Shown here piece after piece: positions 11,847-22,790 of a stretch of DNA of 64,000 nt. Origin of the DNA: Cristatella mucedo (taxonomy: Eukaryota; Bryozoa; Phylactolaemata; Cristatellidae); contig WPIO01000006.1 of NCBI GenBank assembly GCA_009760855.2, forward strand, positions 12,131,001 to 12,195,000, read 5' to 3'. Position numbers and translations under genes: made by a program. Each line of letters opens with the position of its first letter. Position 1 is the stretch's first letter. The notes below the pieces were generated by a model. It ran no database searches, was not told the DNA's origin, and saw only the letters and a list, made by a program, of their open reading frames with translations.

Positions 11847-12620
11847 TTATGCATGTTTATAGCTCTGACACATCTGGCCATCGAAGGCGCACAACACTCA
11901 ATGTCGGCTTAGGAACAAACTAGGGAGCATAGTAAGCATACCAGCTGCCCAAACCTACCGAAAGCAACCTGCCAGTTAATACGTACCAGCTTCTGCTGCA
12001 CTGCCTGCTGTACCGAAGAGGCAACTTCCGCTGACAGCATAAGACTGCTGACTGAAGCGGCAGACGAAATGCTGGTGCGCTAATTGGATGACGAAAGAGA
12101 GCCCAGCGCTTATCAGTGCTCATCGCTTATAGCCATAGTGCCGTTTAGTGCCACGACGTGGGCCTTCATACATCCTTCGTGCACGCTTGGGTGAGCCGTG
12201 GCTGGGGAAGAGAGAGCCGCATGTATGGCGGCTACCACACTACACTGCTACTTAGTCCACAATGTACGTAGACTCAGTCACCTAAGGCTGTGCTTCGCCA
12301 CGGAAGCCGTTAGCGACTAGTCTGCATTCGCTAGTGCTTATTTCAATGGGGTGAGAACAGAGGCAGGTGCATACGACTCAAAATCAAGGCCGTTAGAGTT
12401 CAGAATCTGCATTCACACCCATCGCTGCTGTCAGCAGCTAGCATCACTTGTTGCCGGCGATCAGCAAACTTAAAGAGTGAACACCGGAGATGCAAAACTA
12501 CGCAGTATTTTAATGTCAACATCAATCCTCAGCAGTTTGTTGCTGATGCAGATATTGTTGGTTGAAGATGGCTGCATGGCCACTGGGAGTAGAATGACCT
12601 TTGTTTGCTATGCATCTATC

Positions 12621-12686
12621 TGTACAGTGCCTAGAAAAAGATTCAGTTCTCTGAGGGGGCTACACACATTTATTATTATTATTATA
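12621..12686 (+). mobile_element. LINE-A tail-only insertion
   Basis: Only the terminal hairpin (GTGCCTAGAAAAAGATTCAG, then TTCTCTGAGGGGGC) and a (TTA)n tail are present, about 66 bp. Nothing upstream resembles the LINE 3' UTR, so this is an extreme 5' truncation. Confidence 0.75.
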
Positions 12687-12849
12687 CAGGGACGAAACGA
12701 GGACCCAGAATTAAGAACTAGATGAATGTCGAAAAGCCCAGACATGAATTTCGTAAAGCCTGCTTCTAGGAATGCATTGAGAGCAGGCTGACTGCCATGC
12801 CCTGCAAGCCACTTCAGTAGATAGAATGGTTTTCTATTACAGCAACTGC

Positions 12850-12852
<3 letters not shown>

Positions 12853-12880
<28 letters not shown>

Positions 12881-13055
12881 CAGAGAAAGAGAGAGCAGAG
12901 AGAGGGAGAGCAGAGAGAGAGAGAGCAGAGAGAGAGAGAGCAGAGAGAGAGCAGAGGAGAAGAGAGAGAGAGAGCAGAGGGAGAGAGAGAGAGAGACGGG
13001 AGAAGCAGAGGAGCAGCAGGAGGGGAGAGCAGAGAGAGAGAGAGAGCAGAGAGAG

Positions 13056-13150
<95 letters not shown>

Positions 13151-13234
13151 GGGAGGAGAGATGCGAGAGAGAGCAGAGAGAGAGGAGAGAGAGAGAACAG
13201 AGAGAGGAGAGAGCAGAGAGAGAGCAGAGAGAGA

Positions 13235-13311
<77 letters not shown>

Positions 13312-13316
13312 AGAGA

Positions 13317-13352
<36 letters not shown>
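12853..13352. repeat. Long (GA)n/(GAGCA)n array
   Basis: About 500 bp of nearly pure purine on the plus strand with periodic GC interruptions. Open frames across it are artefacts of composition. Confidence 0.97.
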
Positions 13353-13357
<5 letters not shown>

Positions 13358-13675
13358 ACAAGAGAAGAGAGAAGTGGGCTCTGACATGGTACGTGGGGCA
13401 GGGGAAAAAGAGAAGCAGATCTTCAAAGATAAAGGTGATCTTTGCCCTCTCCTGAAAACTGCTCCAGCATTTGGCTCTTGCACGAGCAACTGTGCATCAC
13501 CTGCATTCAGTTCATCCTTCCTTTATTAGGGGGGGGGAAGAATATTTCTCAAAATGACTTGTCGTAGGATGAGCACATTGCCTCCACTGTCGGCCCTCAT
13601 TCAGCTGAAGAACATTTTGCAAATCATAGCCTGCTTAGACAATTGAATGTCAGCCAAACTGGTTTCTGTGTTAAT
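13353..13675. other. Unassigned interval
   Basis: Nothing recognisable apart from a nine-base poly-G run near 13530. Confidence 0.5.
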
Positions 13676-13871
13676 GACGCTGCATCCACTAACCACACTT
13701 GCATGCTGACCTTGTGCATTTGACCCATAACAATGTTATTCTTGTTGTTTATCAAGCATGGCACCTCTTACTGTTCGATCGCGTTTCCGTTGCAGCAAAT
13801 GTAAAGCGCCTAGAAAGAGATTGAGTTCTCTGAGGGCGCTTTATCAAGTGTATTATTATTATTATTATTAT
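13676..13871 (+). mobile_element. LINE-A copy, 3' UTR only
   Basis: It begins within the 3' UTR repeat units (CATCCACTAACCACACTTGC) and continues through the hairpin, with a perfect AAAGCGCC/GGCGCTTT outer stem, into the (ATT)n tail. No coding part is present. Confidence 0.9.
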
Positions 13872-13899
13872 GTAGATAACTGCAATATTCTTTATTCAG

Positions 13900-14637
13900 G
13901 GCTTTTGGCATGTTTCTCTCATCGTCTGCAACTAGAGCAAAAGTTAGCATTTACTGGTTTGTCAGGGTGGTCTGTCATCAACCGCATTGCTGCCACATCG
14001 CAACATTTTTGTGCCATTGGCTCCCAAGCAAGAATCGAATCGACTGCAACATGCTCTGTCGCCTACAGGTCTCACCTGCTTGCACCAGCCTACCTATCCG
14101 ACCTCCATGATCCTACAGTATGCTCTCGCACCACCTTCTCCTTAGCTCCTAGTCACCTCCCCGTTCCTCAAACTAAATTTAAATCTTGTGGAGTCTGGGC
14201 CGTCAGCTCCCACTTAAAAAAAAGTTAGTTTTGAATGTATCGAAAGTTTGGAGCTCACATTGGGCTTTGGTAATCATCTGCAGTGAAATGTGATCACTTA
14301 AGTTTAAGCTAAAGAGGCTTCTGTCTCTCTCGGCCATCTCTCAAGCTCCAGCTCAACTCGTATGTTTTGCTCTTCTGAGCTGAGCATGCTCACCGGTGCA
14401 TGATTCAGGGCACGTTACTAACCAGGGGTCCTAACAGCTGGTGGCTTGAGTGTTTTATTGTGGGCTTCTATATGCTTGTCCAAGCATAATCTTTGTGCCC
14501 TTTGCTTTTTAGCTTAAGCGTGACACATTTAAAAACACTAATCATTGATTATTGCTCATATTTGCAGGAGTTTTAAAAAGCCTAAACAGAACAGTGGTTT
14601 TGTTTTCTTTGGGTGCTATGCATACAAATTAAATTAG
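13900..14637 (+). mobile_element. LINE-C fragment (diverged CR1/L2-type)
   Basis: The frame can be aligned by eye to the LINE-A C terminus ([11 protein letters not shown], then VPQTKFKSCGVWAVSSH), but it is much more diverged and the 3' UTR differs. A degraded version of the terminal hairpin may be present near 14575-14635. This points to an older, separate LINE lineage. Confidence 0.6.
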
Positions 14638-14997
14638 GTGACAGGTTAGAAAACTTTTTGTCTTTGGGTACAAAGTAGGTTTTCCAATCCCTGAGCTTCT
14701 GAAATCGAGGCTAAAAGAGTGGAACTTGTTGGATGTAAGTATCAGATCAGACAAAGCGCCACCAACTTTTTCCAGTTTTCAGTCGGCGATATTTTGCAGC
14801 AATGTGGCTGATCCATTAGAGGATGAAGAAATCACCAAAGTAATTCGAGTGAATGACGCCTACTCAAGAAATTTCATCCATGAGCCTAAAAGCCGTACTG
14901 ATTCCTAACGGAAACGACGACCCGTCTCTCCCTATGGCTCTACTCTATGCACCCCCATTAAACTGCAGCAGTGCCGAGACTTGAAGTGAATTGAAGT
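14638..14997. other. Unassigned interval
   Basis: The 60-codon frame at 14726-14908 has no recognisable motif. Nothing else is seen. Confidence 0.45.
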
Positions 14998-15716
14998 AAT
15001 AATAATAATAATATTGCACTTGATAAAGCGCCCTCAGAGAACTTAATCTCTTTCTAGGCGCTTTACATTTGCTGCAAAGTGATACGCAATAGAATAGTAA
15101 GTAAAATCATGCTTGAAAAACAAACAAAATGAATAACATGGTTAGGGGTTACATGCACTGGGTCAGCATGCAAATGTGGTTAGTGGCAGCATGAACAGTG
15201 TCAGCACGCATAAGCACATCGAGGACGAATCACAAGGACCCACTAAATGCTGTCCTAAATAGGTATGTTTTTAAGTTTCTTTTAAATGTGGTCAGGTCAG
15301 GGGATGTTCTGATGCAGGTCAGGAGGAAGTTCCAGGCTGTGGGAGCATACGAGCTAAATGCACGGTCTCCAAAGGATTTAAGGTTTGTACGAGGTATTTC
15401 TAGACTGTTGGATTCCGAAAAGCGGGTGGTACGATGCTTGGCCTGGTGGGGGAGTAGATCTGAGAGATAGGCTGGAGCCATAGAATGAAGAGACCTAAAA
15501 GTGAGCGACAAAACCTTGAAGTCAATCCGTTGCTTGACTGGTAACCAGTGCAGGTCGGCGAGAAGTGGAGTAATGTGGCAACTGCGACGCTCACGACAGA
15601 CAAGCCTAGCTGCAGAGTTTTGCACCAGCTGCAATCGCCTGATCGCACATGCTGGTAGGCCAGTAAGCAGTGAGTTGCAGAAGTCGAGACGAGATGTCAC
15701 GAATGCATGTACAGAA
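14998..15716 (-). mobile_element. LINE-A copy with intact C-terminal frame
   Basis: On the minus strand, 15230-15700 encodes 156 uninterrupted residues: [80 protein letters not shown] and [20 protein letters not shown]. The methionine is not a true start, since this is the end of a longer polyprotein. The 3' UTR, a perfect nested hairpin and an (ATT)n tail follow. This is the best-preserved LINE-A 3' end in the window and serves here as the reference copy. Confidence 0.95.
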
Positions 15717-16749
15717 ACTATGGCCGGGAAGTCATGCTGGCTTTAAAATTGTGTCATTCCTGGTTGGCATCCAAGGTGGTTCACGAAGCTTTCCTGCTTT
15801 TTCTGCCTATGGTAGAGCTGAGGCATTAAGGCACACTCTAGCAAAAGTGACTTGCCTCAGCGGACCAAGTTATTTCTAGGGGAGAACAACATCAAGTGGT
15901 AGCCCCTGATATATCCTCGGGAGGTTCTGATGCCACAACTGCACACGAAGTCAGACCCCAGCAAGCAATTTTTCACGGCTCTAGACTGTGAGCCAGCGTT
16001 TTTTTAAGTTCCTCCAACATGCCTTTCCTCAGCTGTCATTAGCAAAAGTCAAAGCTGACACCTTTGTCGGACCACAGATAAAAGAAAATCATATAGTGCG
16101 ACGAATTCAATAAGAAGCTGAACACGATGGAGAAAGCACTTTGGAGCAATTTTGTTGTGGTGTTTCGAGGTTTTCTGGGTAATCGCAGGCTGAAAAATGC
16201 GAACACTTTAGTGTCTCAGTTTAGTATCTCGCAAAGAGCTATGCCAAAATGAAAATATAGAATGTCCATCAAGTCCATAACTTTGATGATTATCTTGAGA
16301 AATTCAAAGAAAAAGCAAGAGCAGAAACTCAGAGAAGCAAGGCGAGCGGTTTCACCAGGACTTCGACCTTCGCTATCAAGGACTGTATAGAAAACATGAT
16401 GGGGCACTATCTTTGCTTGTTCTTGAGATAGCGGTTAGCTTTATAGCCGAAATTGTAGAACATCTGCTCATTTCTGAACCCTTTCGAGTGGTCAGTTTTG
16501 TGTGACTGCAGAGTAAATGCCTACCCATTTTCATGCATTTGCCATTATTTCTGACTATATGTGAGCCAAAAGGAACGCATTTTTTCTCTCATGGGAAAGG
16601 GGCGAGTTTCAAGCTAATCACTGCTCTCATCAGAAAAGCCTAGATTGTTCGGAATTACGTCCACTTTAATGGCCATTTCTTTCTTCTGAGGCATAAATCA
16701 TTTGGAAATAACACTTTTCCATCCAAGGGAGCAATATTGAGTTACATAA
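15717..16749. other. Unassigned interval
   Basis: No gene or repeat family is recognised. Confidence 0.5.
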
Positions 16750-17006
16750 AGGTATAATAATACAATAATAACAATAATTGTTATTATAACTAACAAAAAC
16801 ACAATAATAATACATTTGATATAGAGCATCCTCAGAGAACGTAATCTCTTCAAAGCACTTTACATTTGCTGCAAAGGAAGCACGATCGAATGATTAGTGG
16901 TAGCATGCTCAATAAACAACAAGAATAACATGGCTAGGGGTGACACGCACAGGGTCAGCATGCAAGTATGGTTAGTGGCAGCACTCACAGTGTCAGTGTG
17001 CAGACG

Positions 17007-17179
17007 GTGAGCCGTGATGGCACACTGGGTTAGGCGGTTGCTTTCATGACCTCGGTCCCCGAGGTCGTGGGTTCGATTCCTGCGGTGGGCGATCCTTTAT
17101 CGCCACTGCAAACGGTGGTGATAGCCGTCAAGGCTTTTCTGCCGCTACACAAAAAGGGGCTGTTTAAGCAGCTAGGAAT
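17007..17179 (+). mobile_element. SINE-A copy nested in LINE-A
   Basis: This is the fullest SINE-A head seen: GTGAGCCGTGATGGCACACT precedes the A-box region, followed by the GAGGTC palindrome, the B box GGTTCGATTCC and the body to CAGCTAGGA. It interrupts the LINE-A 3' UTR between GTGTGCA and TAAGCACATGAAGG. No clean target duplication is evident. Confidence 0.92.
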
Positions 17180-17614
17180 AAGCACATGAAGGACGAATCC
17201 CACGGACCCACTAAATGCTGTGGTAAACAGATGTGCTTTTAGCTTCCTTTTAAGTGTAGTCAACTCCGGGGATGTCGCAAAGGCAGTCGGAAGTAAGTTC
17301 CAGGCTTTGCGAGCATGCGAATTAAAGGCTCGGTCTCCAAAGGATTTGAGGTTTGTACGAGGTTTAGGTAAACAGTTAGATTCCGAAAAGCCGATGGTAC
17401 GATGCTTAGCCTGATGTGGCAGTAGATCTGATCAGCAGGCAGGAGGCAAAGAAGGAAGGGACCTGAAAGTGAGTGACAAAACCTCGAAGACGATGCTTTG
17501 CTAGACTGGGAACCAGTGCAGGTCAGCAAGAAGTGGTATGATGTGGCAATGGGACCCTCACGATAGACACACCTAGCTGCAGAGTTTTGCATCAGCTATA
17601 AGTGCATGATTGCA

Positions 17615-17683
17615 AATGTAAAGCGCCCAGAAAGGGATTGAGTTCTCTGAGGGCGCTGTATTAAGTGCATCATTAATATTATT
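17615..17683 (+). mobile_element. Tail-only LINE-A insertion with target duplication
   Basis: 69 bp comprising only AATGTAAAGCGCC, the hairpin and an ATT-rich tail, in plus orientation inside the minus-strand LINE-A. It is flanked by ATTGCA at 17609-17614 and 17684-17689. The uninterrupted sequence (ATTGCACATGCCGG) exists in the LINE-A copy near 61408. Confidence 0.9.
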
Positions 17684-18248
17684 ATTGCACAGGCCGGTAA
17701 ACCAGCAAGCAGTGAGTTACAGAAGTCGAGACAGGATGTCACAAATGTATAGACCAATTTTTAAATGTGGTATCCCTGTCTAAACAAGCCCGAATTTTAG
17801 CTATGTTATGTAGCTGAAAGTAGGCAGACTTGACTGTAGAGCTATGGTCGTCTAATGAAAGGTCACTTTGAAACAGGCCACCTGGATTTCGTGCAGATTC
17901 AACAGAGCTATGCTTGTAGAGCAGATTTTGAGCACCAGCAAAGTTTGAGTCAAAGCAAAGGTACAACTGAGAGTCATCCTCATAGATGTGAAAGCCTAGA
18001 TTGTGCATGACAGAAATCACATCGGCACGAGGGAGAGTATGGACCATGAAAAGAATGAAACCAAGCACAGATCACTGACGTATCCCAGATTTCAGAGGTT
18101 TCCCAGATGATTTTTGTCTATTCACATCAATACTCTGGAGTCTTCTACTGAGATTGAGAGAATTCGACATAAATTCGTGACTTTGAAAGTCGAGAATTCC
18201 GTCTACGTTCTAGTCGAGGTCTTGGCAAACAATCCATGCAGCAACTCG

Positions 18249-18447
18249 GTGGTGGAGCTAGGGGTTGGTAGGCAGGGGGCATTTGACCTCCTAGAAAACA
18301 GGCCGGGGAGAACAGGCAGCAACCTGGGCCACCCTATACCTATGGAGGGATTACGGCCCCTGCCTATGCCCAATCGTCACCAACGACGAAATTGTGTCCT
18401 ACTTCCACTCGATCAGCAATCGCCGAGAGTGCGTGTTGAATAAAGAT
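18249..18447 (-). mobile_element. MITE-1 partial copy
   Basis: GGTGGAGCTAGGGG at one end, then GCAACCTGGGCC, CCCAATCGTCA and a region ending near GAGTGCGTGTTGAATAA match the element at 30985-31266 in the same orientation. The other terminal repeat is missing. Confidence 0.7.
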
Positions 18448-19531
18448 TACGATTGTGAGCCACAACTTTTCGTTACTCGCGAGTCTTGCCCGACGCATGA
18501 AACACTTGCGAATCTTGCTCCCTAGCATTTAGATCCTGGCTCAACATTTGCCGCAAAGGCTCGTTACTCGTGGCAGCAGCTTTGCAGTCAGGCTCGGCAT
18601 GACGGCATGCGGTTGGAGGATGCCGGCTACAGCAGATGCTGCTGCATGCTGAGGCATGTCTCACGACATGCTGAGGCAAGCAGCAGAAGCATTGCTTGAG
18701 CAGAATCGGCGTCGTGCCGTCGGAATGGCCACCCGCCTTAAAGAGCGGCGCCCCTCTATGCCTCTATGGTCGCCAGTTGCTGCTCCCAGCACTCTCATCG
18801 TTAGCTGGATAATGAGCTAAATGATACAGCGCTGGGGTGCCTGGCAGCAACCGGCACTAGCTGTGCATGCTGGTCGCCATCGCTGGAGACGATCAGGTGA
18901 CCCAAACTTGGCAGCAGCGTGCCTGCCTGCCTGCCTCCCTTTGCGCCTGAGGGCCGTACCCTCATCTTTACTAGATCGAGTCGCCAATAGTCGGTGAGCT
19001 CACACGACTGCCCCACGTTTGCCTTGGCAGAAGATTGCACATCGAGGCAGACCGGCAGCCGAGTTGCTTTGGCTTGCCGCTGCGTTCCTGCCTTTAACTT
19101 GGCCCCCTGCACTAAGGGTCACCTCTTGTGAGTTCCTTAGCGATCATCATCATCGTTCGGCTGATGCCGGCCTCTCCCACGCCACGAGCCGAGCACTGAC
19201 AGTTGCCATTGGCTCCGAGCAGAGGCTGCGCTCGTCATCTTCTGGTGCAATCGAGAACCAATTGGGCGGTGGCTGGTCCGTGCATGGCAGGTGGCCGGCC
19301 GCACGTCTTGCCAGGAATTGAGAGGAGCTGCAGCCGTCTGCCAAAAGGAGCACACCAGGGTGGCTCCTTTTGGCAGACGGCTGCAGTCCCGTCGGCTGCT
19401 CTCAGGTTGCACTCGGATCAGCGTCGCAGCTCAGCTCAGTGCCATGCCATCGACCACCCGGCCGCCTACTGGGCTCCTACAGCCCGGCCGTCAGGCACGT
19501 AGGACATGGCCGTGGCTCCCGAATCGGGCAC
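18448..19531. other. Unassigned GC-rich interval
   Basis: Many overlapping short open frames occur on both strands, as expected for GC-rich DNA. None has a recognisable motif. The perfect hairpin at 19328-19386 is listed separately. Confidence 0.5.
19328..19386. repeat. Perfect 24-bp inverted repeat
   Basis: 19328-19351 and 19363-19386 are exact reverse complements around an 11-nt loop. Both arms carry PstI-like CTGCAG ends. The arms are GC-rich and show no mutations, which implies recent origin or maintenance. Confidence 0.92.
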
Positions 19532-19895
19532 CCAATACGGCGTCGTACGTTCATACCAGCTAATACGGCTCATATGTTCATACAGCCGTGTAAGGCTGCT
19601 ATGGGCACAGTTCTCATAGTTGGCTGTTCATGATCACCAGCGTATGTTTACGTTAAAATAAACACGTTTTTACTTATTTTTTCCATTTAGAGCTTCTTTC
19701 CAATGTCTAAATACTAAACCCTAAACCCTTGGACCTACACTCTAAACCCAAAAATCCCATTTATTAGCTGAGCATTGTTTGTGCTCATAGCGGGCTGTTT
19801 AACATTGACGCCGGCCATTTGAACAGCCTGCTATCAGCACTGTGCCCATAGCAAACTTACACGGCTGTACAAACATACGACGATGGCGTATTTGC
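19532..19895. mobile_element. Foldback element with long inverted ends
   Basis: A left arm (about 19532-19630) and a right arm (about 19820-19895) are imperfect reverse complements, sharing for example ACAGCCGTGTAAG and GCTATGGGCACAG. The AT-richer centre has no open frame. The layout fits a foldback or MITE-type non-autonomous element. The left arm seems to carry an extra tandem piece. Confidence 0.6.
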
Positions 19896-19929
19896 TGAGC
19901 CGGTAACCACATCCGATGCGGACGGCCAA

Positions 19930-20310
19930 GTAAAAGCGACTGGTGGCGAACACCCTCGGCTAGTGAGGCAGGAAGACTTGACACACTGGATATGATGTGA
20001 CCGTCCAGTGAAAGGTTACTTTGGTACAGGACACCCAGATTTTGCATGCAGATGCTACAAGGGATATGCTGGCTGAACCAATTTTTCCGGATATGTATTC
20101 CAATTTCTGAGTGACATAATGTTTGCCCAAATAGTAAGTTGATTTTATCGAAATTCAATTCAAGCGAAAGTTTGTTGCAGTCCAAGACGTACTGTCTGCA
20201 AAGCATTTAGCAACTGAATTTGAGAGAGTTTGACGCGCTGACTGGCAGGGAGAAATCAAAGCACAGGTAGAGCTGTGTGTCGACTGCATAGAAATGAAGC
20301 CAAGATTGTG
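19930..20310 (-). mobile_element. Diverged LINE-A fragment
   Basis: On the minus strand it reads LSLELNFDKINLLFGQT and NLGVLYQSNLSLDGHI, matching the LKLNDDKTNLLV and NLGVMFQSNLSLDDHI stretches of LINE-A. No tail is attached. It is older than most copies. Confidence 0.7.
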
Positions 20311-20587
20311 GCCTTAGAACGTTCGAACACGTGGCTTCTGCTCCAGCAGTTAATTACTGGCTACATTACTGCTGCACTATGTCAAGTCTGCCATCAGTGG
20401 GACGTTAACAAGCAACTTCCAAGCTGCAGTCAGCTGCATATGCATAATCCGGCTGGCAAGAGCTTATAAATCACACCCACTTGTTTCTCTACTTGCTTAG
20501 TCTGCTGTGTGGCAAAGATCGGCAGCAGGAATAAGAATAAGTTATTTGATAAGAATTGTGGAAGTGGAAGCTCGACAGTCTAGGGCT

Positions 20588-20720
20588 GAGTTGGTTTGGT
20601 CTAGCAGTTAACGGGCTCGCCCCGACCAAGGTCTGACTGAGGTCGTGGGCTCGAGCCCCGAGGCATATGTGAAGCGCCTGAATAGAGATTAAGTTCTCTT
20701 GGGGCGCTATATAAATGAAT
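20588..20720 (+). mobile_element. SINE-B copy (tRNA head with LINE-A tail)
   Basis: The tRNA-like head has an A box (TGGTCTAGCAGTTAACGGG) and B box GGGCTCGAGCCCC. It is followed directly by GAAGCGCCTGAATAGAGATT, the loop, GGGGCGCTATATAAATGAAT, i.e. the LINE-A-type nested hairpin. A (TA)n stretch follows (20718-20745). Confidence 0.88.
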
Positions 20721-20745
20721 TATATATATATATATATATATATAC

Positions 20746-21154
20746 ACGCACATATAGGACCAGCAGTGCAAAAGCTTCCGTCGCCGAGCGTCTGTAAGCA
20801 TAGGAATGGAACAGCTAATTAATTGTCCATATTGCAACCCAGTGCACAAGGCTGCTGAAACTGTTGTAGCAGTGAAGTAAGGGATGGAGGAAACAAAGCC
20901 ATGGTGGGCCTCGTGGTCCAGAGTAAGAATTTGACTCGGTGTCCGCTGATCGACCGGCAGCTCCTTCAGCAAAATACCCACGCGTGGTGGAACCTGCGAG
21001 AATTTCGATCTTGCAGCCAAATCCCTCACCAGCTGCAGAAGCTCGTCGGCTTTTTCGGCAGCCGAGCCAAAACTGAATTACACTGAGCTCAGTTAAGGCA
21101 GAAACGCTGAGCTAGTCAAGTCCTATGCAAGCCACAGATGGTGGACAGGCACTA
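20746..21154. other. Unassigned interval
   Basis: No supported gene or repeat. Confidence 0.45.
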
Positions 21155-21281
21155 ATCTTAGATGGGGATCAAATTGTATGCTGTGGAATAGGTCTTCTTA
21201 ATGAAGCCTTCAAGGTTTAAGTAGTTATCAAATAAGGCACCTAAATACCAAGCACACGATGACGGTGATGCTGCAGCATTG
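21155..21281 (-). mobile_element. LINE-B fragment (downstream half of a split copy)
   Basis: On the minus strand it reads WYLGALFDNYLNLEGFIKK, the LINE segment just after the LNDDKT region. It is the continuation of the LINE-B copy at 21630-22480, separated by an inserted LINE-A. Confidence 0.75.
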
Positions 21282-21617
21282 CTAATTAGATAGTAATAGT
21301 AGTAACGATACATTTGATAAAGCCCCCTCAGAGAACTCAATCTCTTTCTAGGCGCTTTACAATTGCTGCATTAGAAGCATAATCAAATGGTTAGCAGTAG
21401 CATGCTCAATAAACAACAAGAATAACGTGGTTAGGCATGCCATGCACAGTTCAGCATGCAAGTGTGGTCAATGGCAGTGTGCACAATGTCAGCACACATA
21501 AGCACGTAAAGGACGATGCACAGGAACCCACTAAATGCTGTGATAAATATGTGCGTTTTTGGTTTCTTTTTAAACGTGGTCAAATCAGGAGATGTCGTGA
21601 TGCAAGTCGTTAACAGA
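21282..21617 (-). mobile_element. LINE-A truncated copy inserted in LINE-B
   Basis: It contains an ATT-type tail (degraded, TAGTAATAGTAGTAA on plus), a hairpin with CCCTCAGAGAACTC and CTTTCTAGGCGC, the 3' UTR repeats and the start of the C-terminal coding end, truncated near GATGCAAGTCG. A TGCTGCAGCAT-type duplication lies on both sides. Confidence 0.85.
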
Positions 21618-21629
21618 ATCTGTCAGTGC

Positions 21630-22480
21630 TGCAGCATGCTAGCAGTGGCCTATCAGTAGGAGCTTGGTTTTATCATCGTTTAGCTTAAGGACATCGACCG
21701 ACATGCAGGATCGAATTTCTGCAAGGCAAGTATTCGGTTTATCAGTCGCTGCACCGGATTTTGACAGCTAAATGACAGAAACAGCCGGGCATTGTCTGCT
21801 TAGGAGGGAGAGCCAATTCCATGGGCCCGAATCACTTTTCCTAAAGGCTTGGCATAAATGGAGAACACCAAATGACCGAGGACAGAACCCATGTGGGATT
21901 CCACCTGTGACTGGTCTAACGAATGAGACTTGACCCCCCCCCCAAGCGACATGGACTGAACACGGTTGGACGAGTACGATTCAAATCATGCCAGTGCCTC
22001 GTGCGACAGACCGATTTTGCTACTCTCAATCGTTGAAGTAGGATATCAGGATCAATAGTAACAAATGTTGGTGATAGATCTAGCAGGACCAGGGCAGTGA
22101 CTTTTCCATCATTGTTGCTGCCTAAGATGTCATTGGTAGCATGGAGGAGAGCAGTTTCGGTGGCGTAGTGTAGCTTGAATCACGACTGAAATTTTTCTGA
22201 GAATGTATTCTTGTCAATATTTTCCACAACCTGCTCACCAGCAATCCTTTTGAGAAAACAGGCAAAAAAGAAGAACAGAGACTTTGTGATGGTTTGCTAG
22301 GACACTTGAATCTAATCAAGGCTTTATAAGTATTGGTCTAACTGCGGCCGGTTTGATGGACTTTGGAATAACCCCTTTACAGTGAGAGAAGCATTAGAAA
22401 TCTGCGTTATGGCTGGACTAAGTTATCTCTGCCCGTGAAGACCAGAGCGTCTGCAGGAGATGAGCTCTTTTTGCAATACA
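21630..22480 (-). pseudogene. LINE-B reverse transcriptase fragment
   Basis: On the minus strand, pieces in several frames can be followed: SPAITQISNASL, a KLHYATETALLHATNDILGS region (in the position of HSTETALL), ALVLLDLSPTFVTID (motif A region), GGIPHG (motif B), and SVDVLKLNDDKTKLLLIGH. Many frameshifts and stops are present. The wording of each motif differs from LINE-A, so this is a separate family. It continues at 21155-21281. Confidence 0.78.
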
Positions 22481-22735
22481 GCAGGCTTAATTGTTCTGAC
22501 ACTGCACATGCTATCAATAGCCAATCATCTGCTTGCTAGACAGAGATGTAGTGCTGTCTACTTAGCACCTCGGGCATCAAATTGGCTGGCCTAGGCTGGT
22601 TCTTTCGGCAACCCTATTGACTTTCCTTGAATTATGTATATGCATAGGCCTAACACACATGCACATGTATGCACTCATCCACACACACTCGCACCGCACG
22701 CACACACACACACTCTCAAGCACACGCGTGTGCGT

Positions 22736-22790
<55 letters not shown>

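Larger units (their letters stand above)
16750..18157 (-). pseudogene. LINE-A long copy, broken, with nested insertions
   Basis: On the minus strand it runs from the reverse transcriptase motif B region (near 18060-18157), through a degraded motif C (HIYEDDSQLYLCFD, where the expected YADD Ala is Glu), LSLDDHSS, LHNIAKIRACLDRDTT and the C-terminal WLPV-like region, to the 3' UTR and an AT-rich tail. A stop, TGA at 18072-18074 (read as TCA on plus), replaces the PQG glycine codon, as in the copy at 8870. A SINE-A (17007-17179) and a 69-bp tail-only LINE (17615-17683) are inserted in it. The Tyr-Glu-Asp-Asp change and the frameshifts make it inactive. Confidence 0.9.

Noticed and set aside
14995-15060. 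CRISPR-like array from the recurring tail sequence
   Set aside because: The recurring units are dispersed over 64 kb on both strands, not regularly spaced, and are LINE or SINE tails.
17007-17090. tRNA genes at good B boxes (also 2690, 24160, 31850, 43820, 60030)
   Set aside because: The cloverleaf is imperfect and the same longer body and tail follow each head, which identifies dispersed tRNA-derived SINEs.
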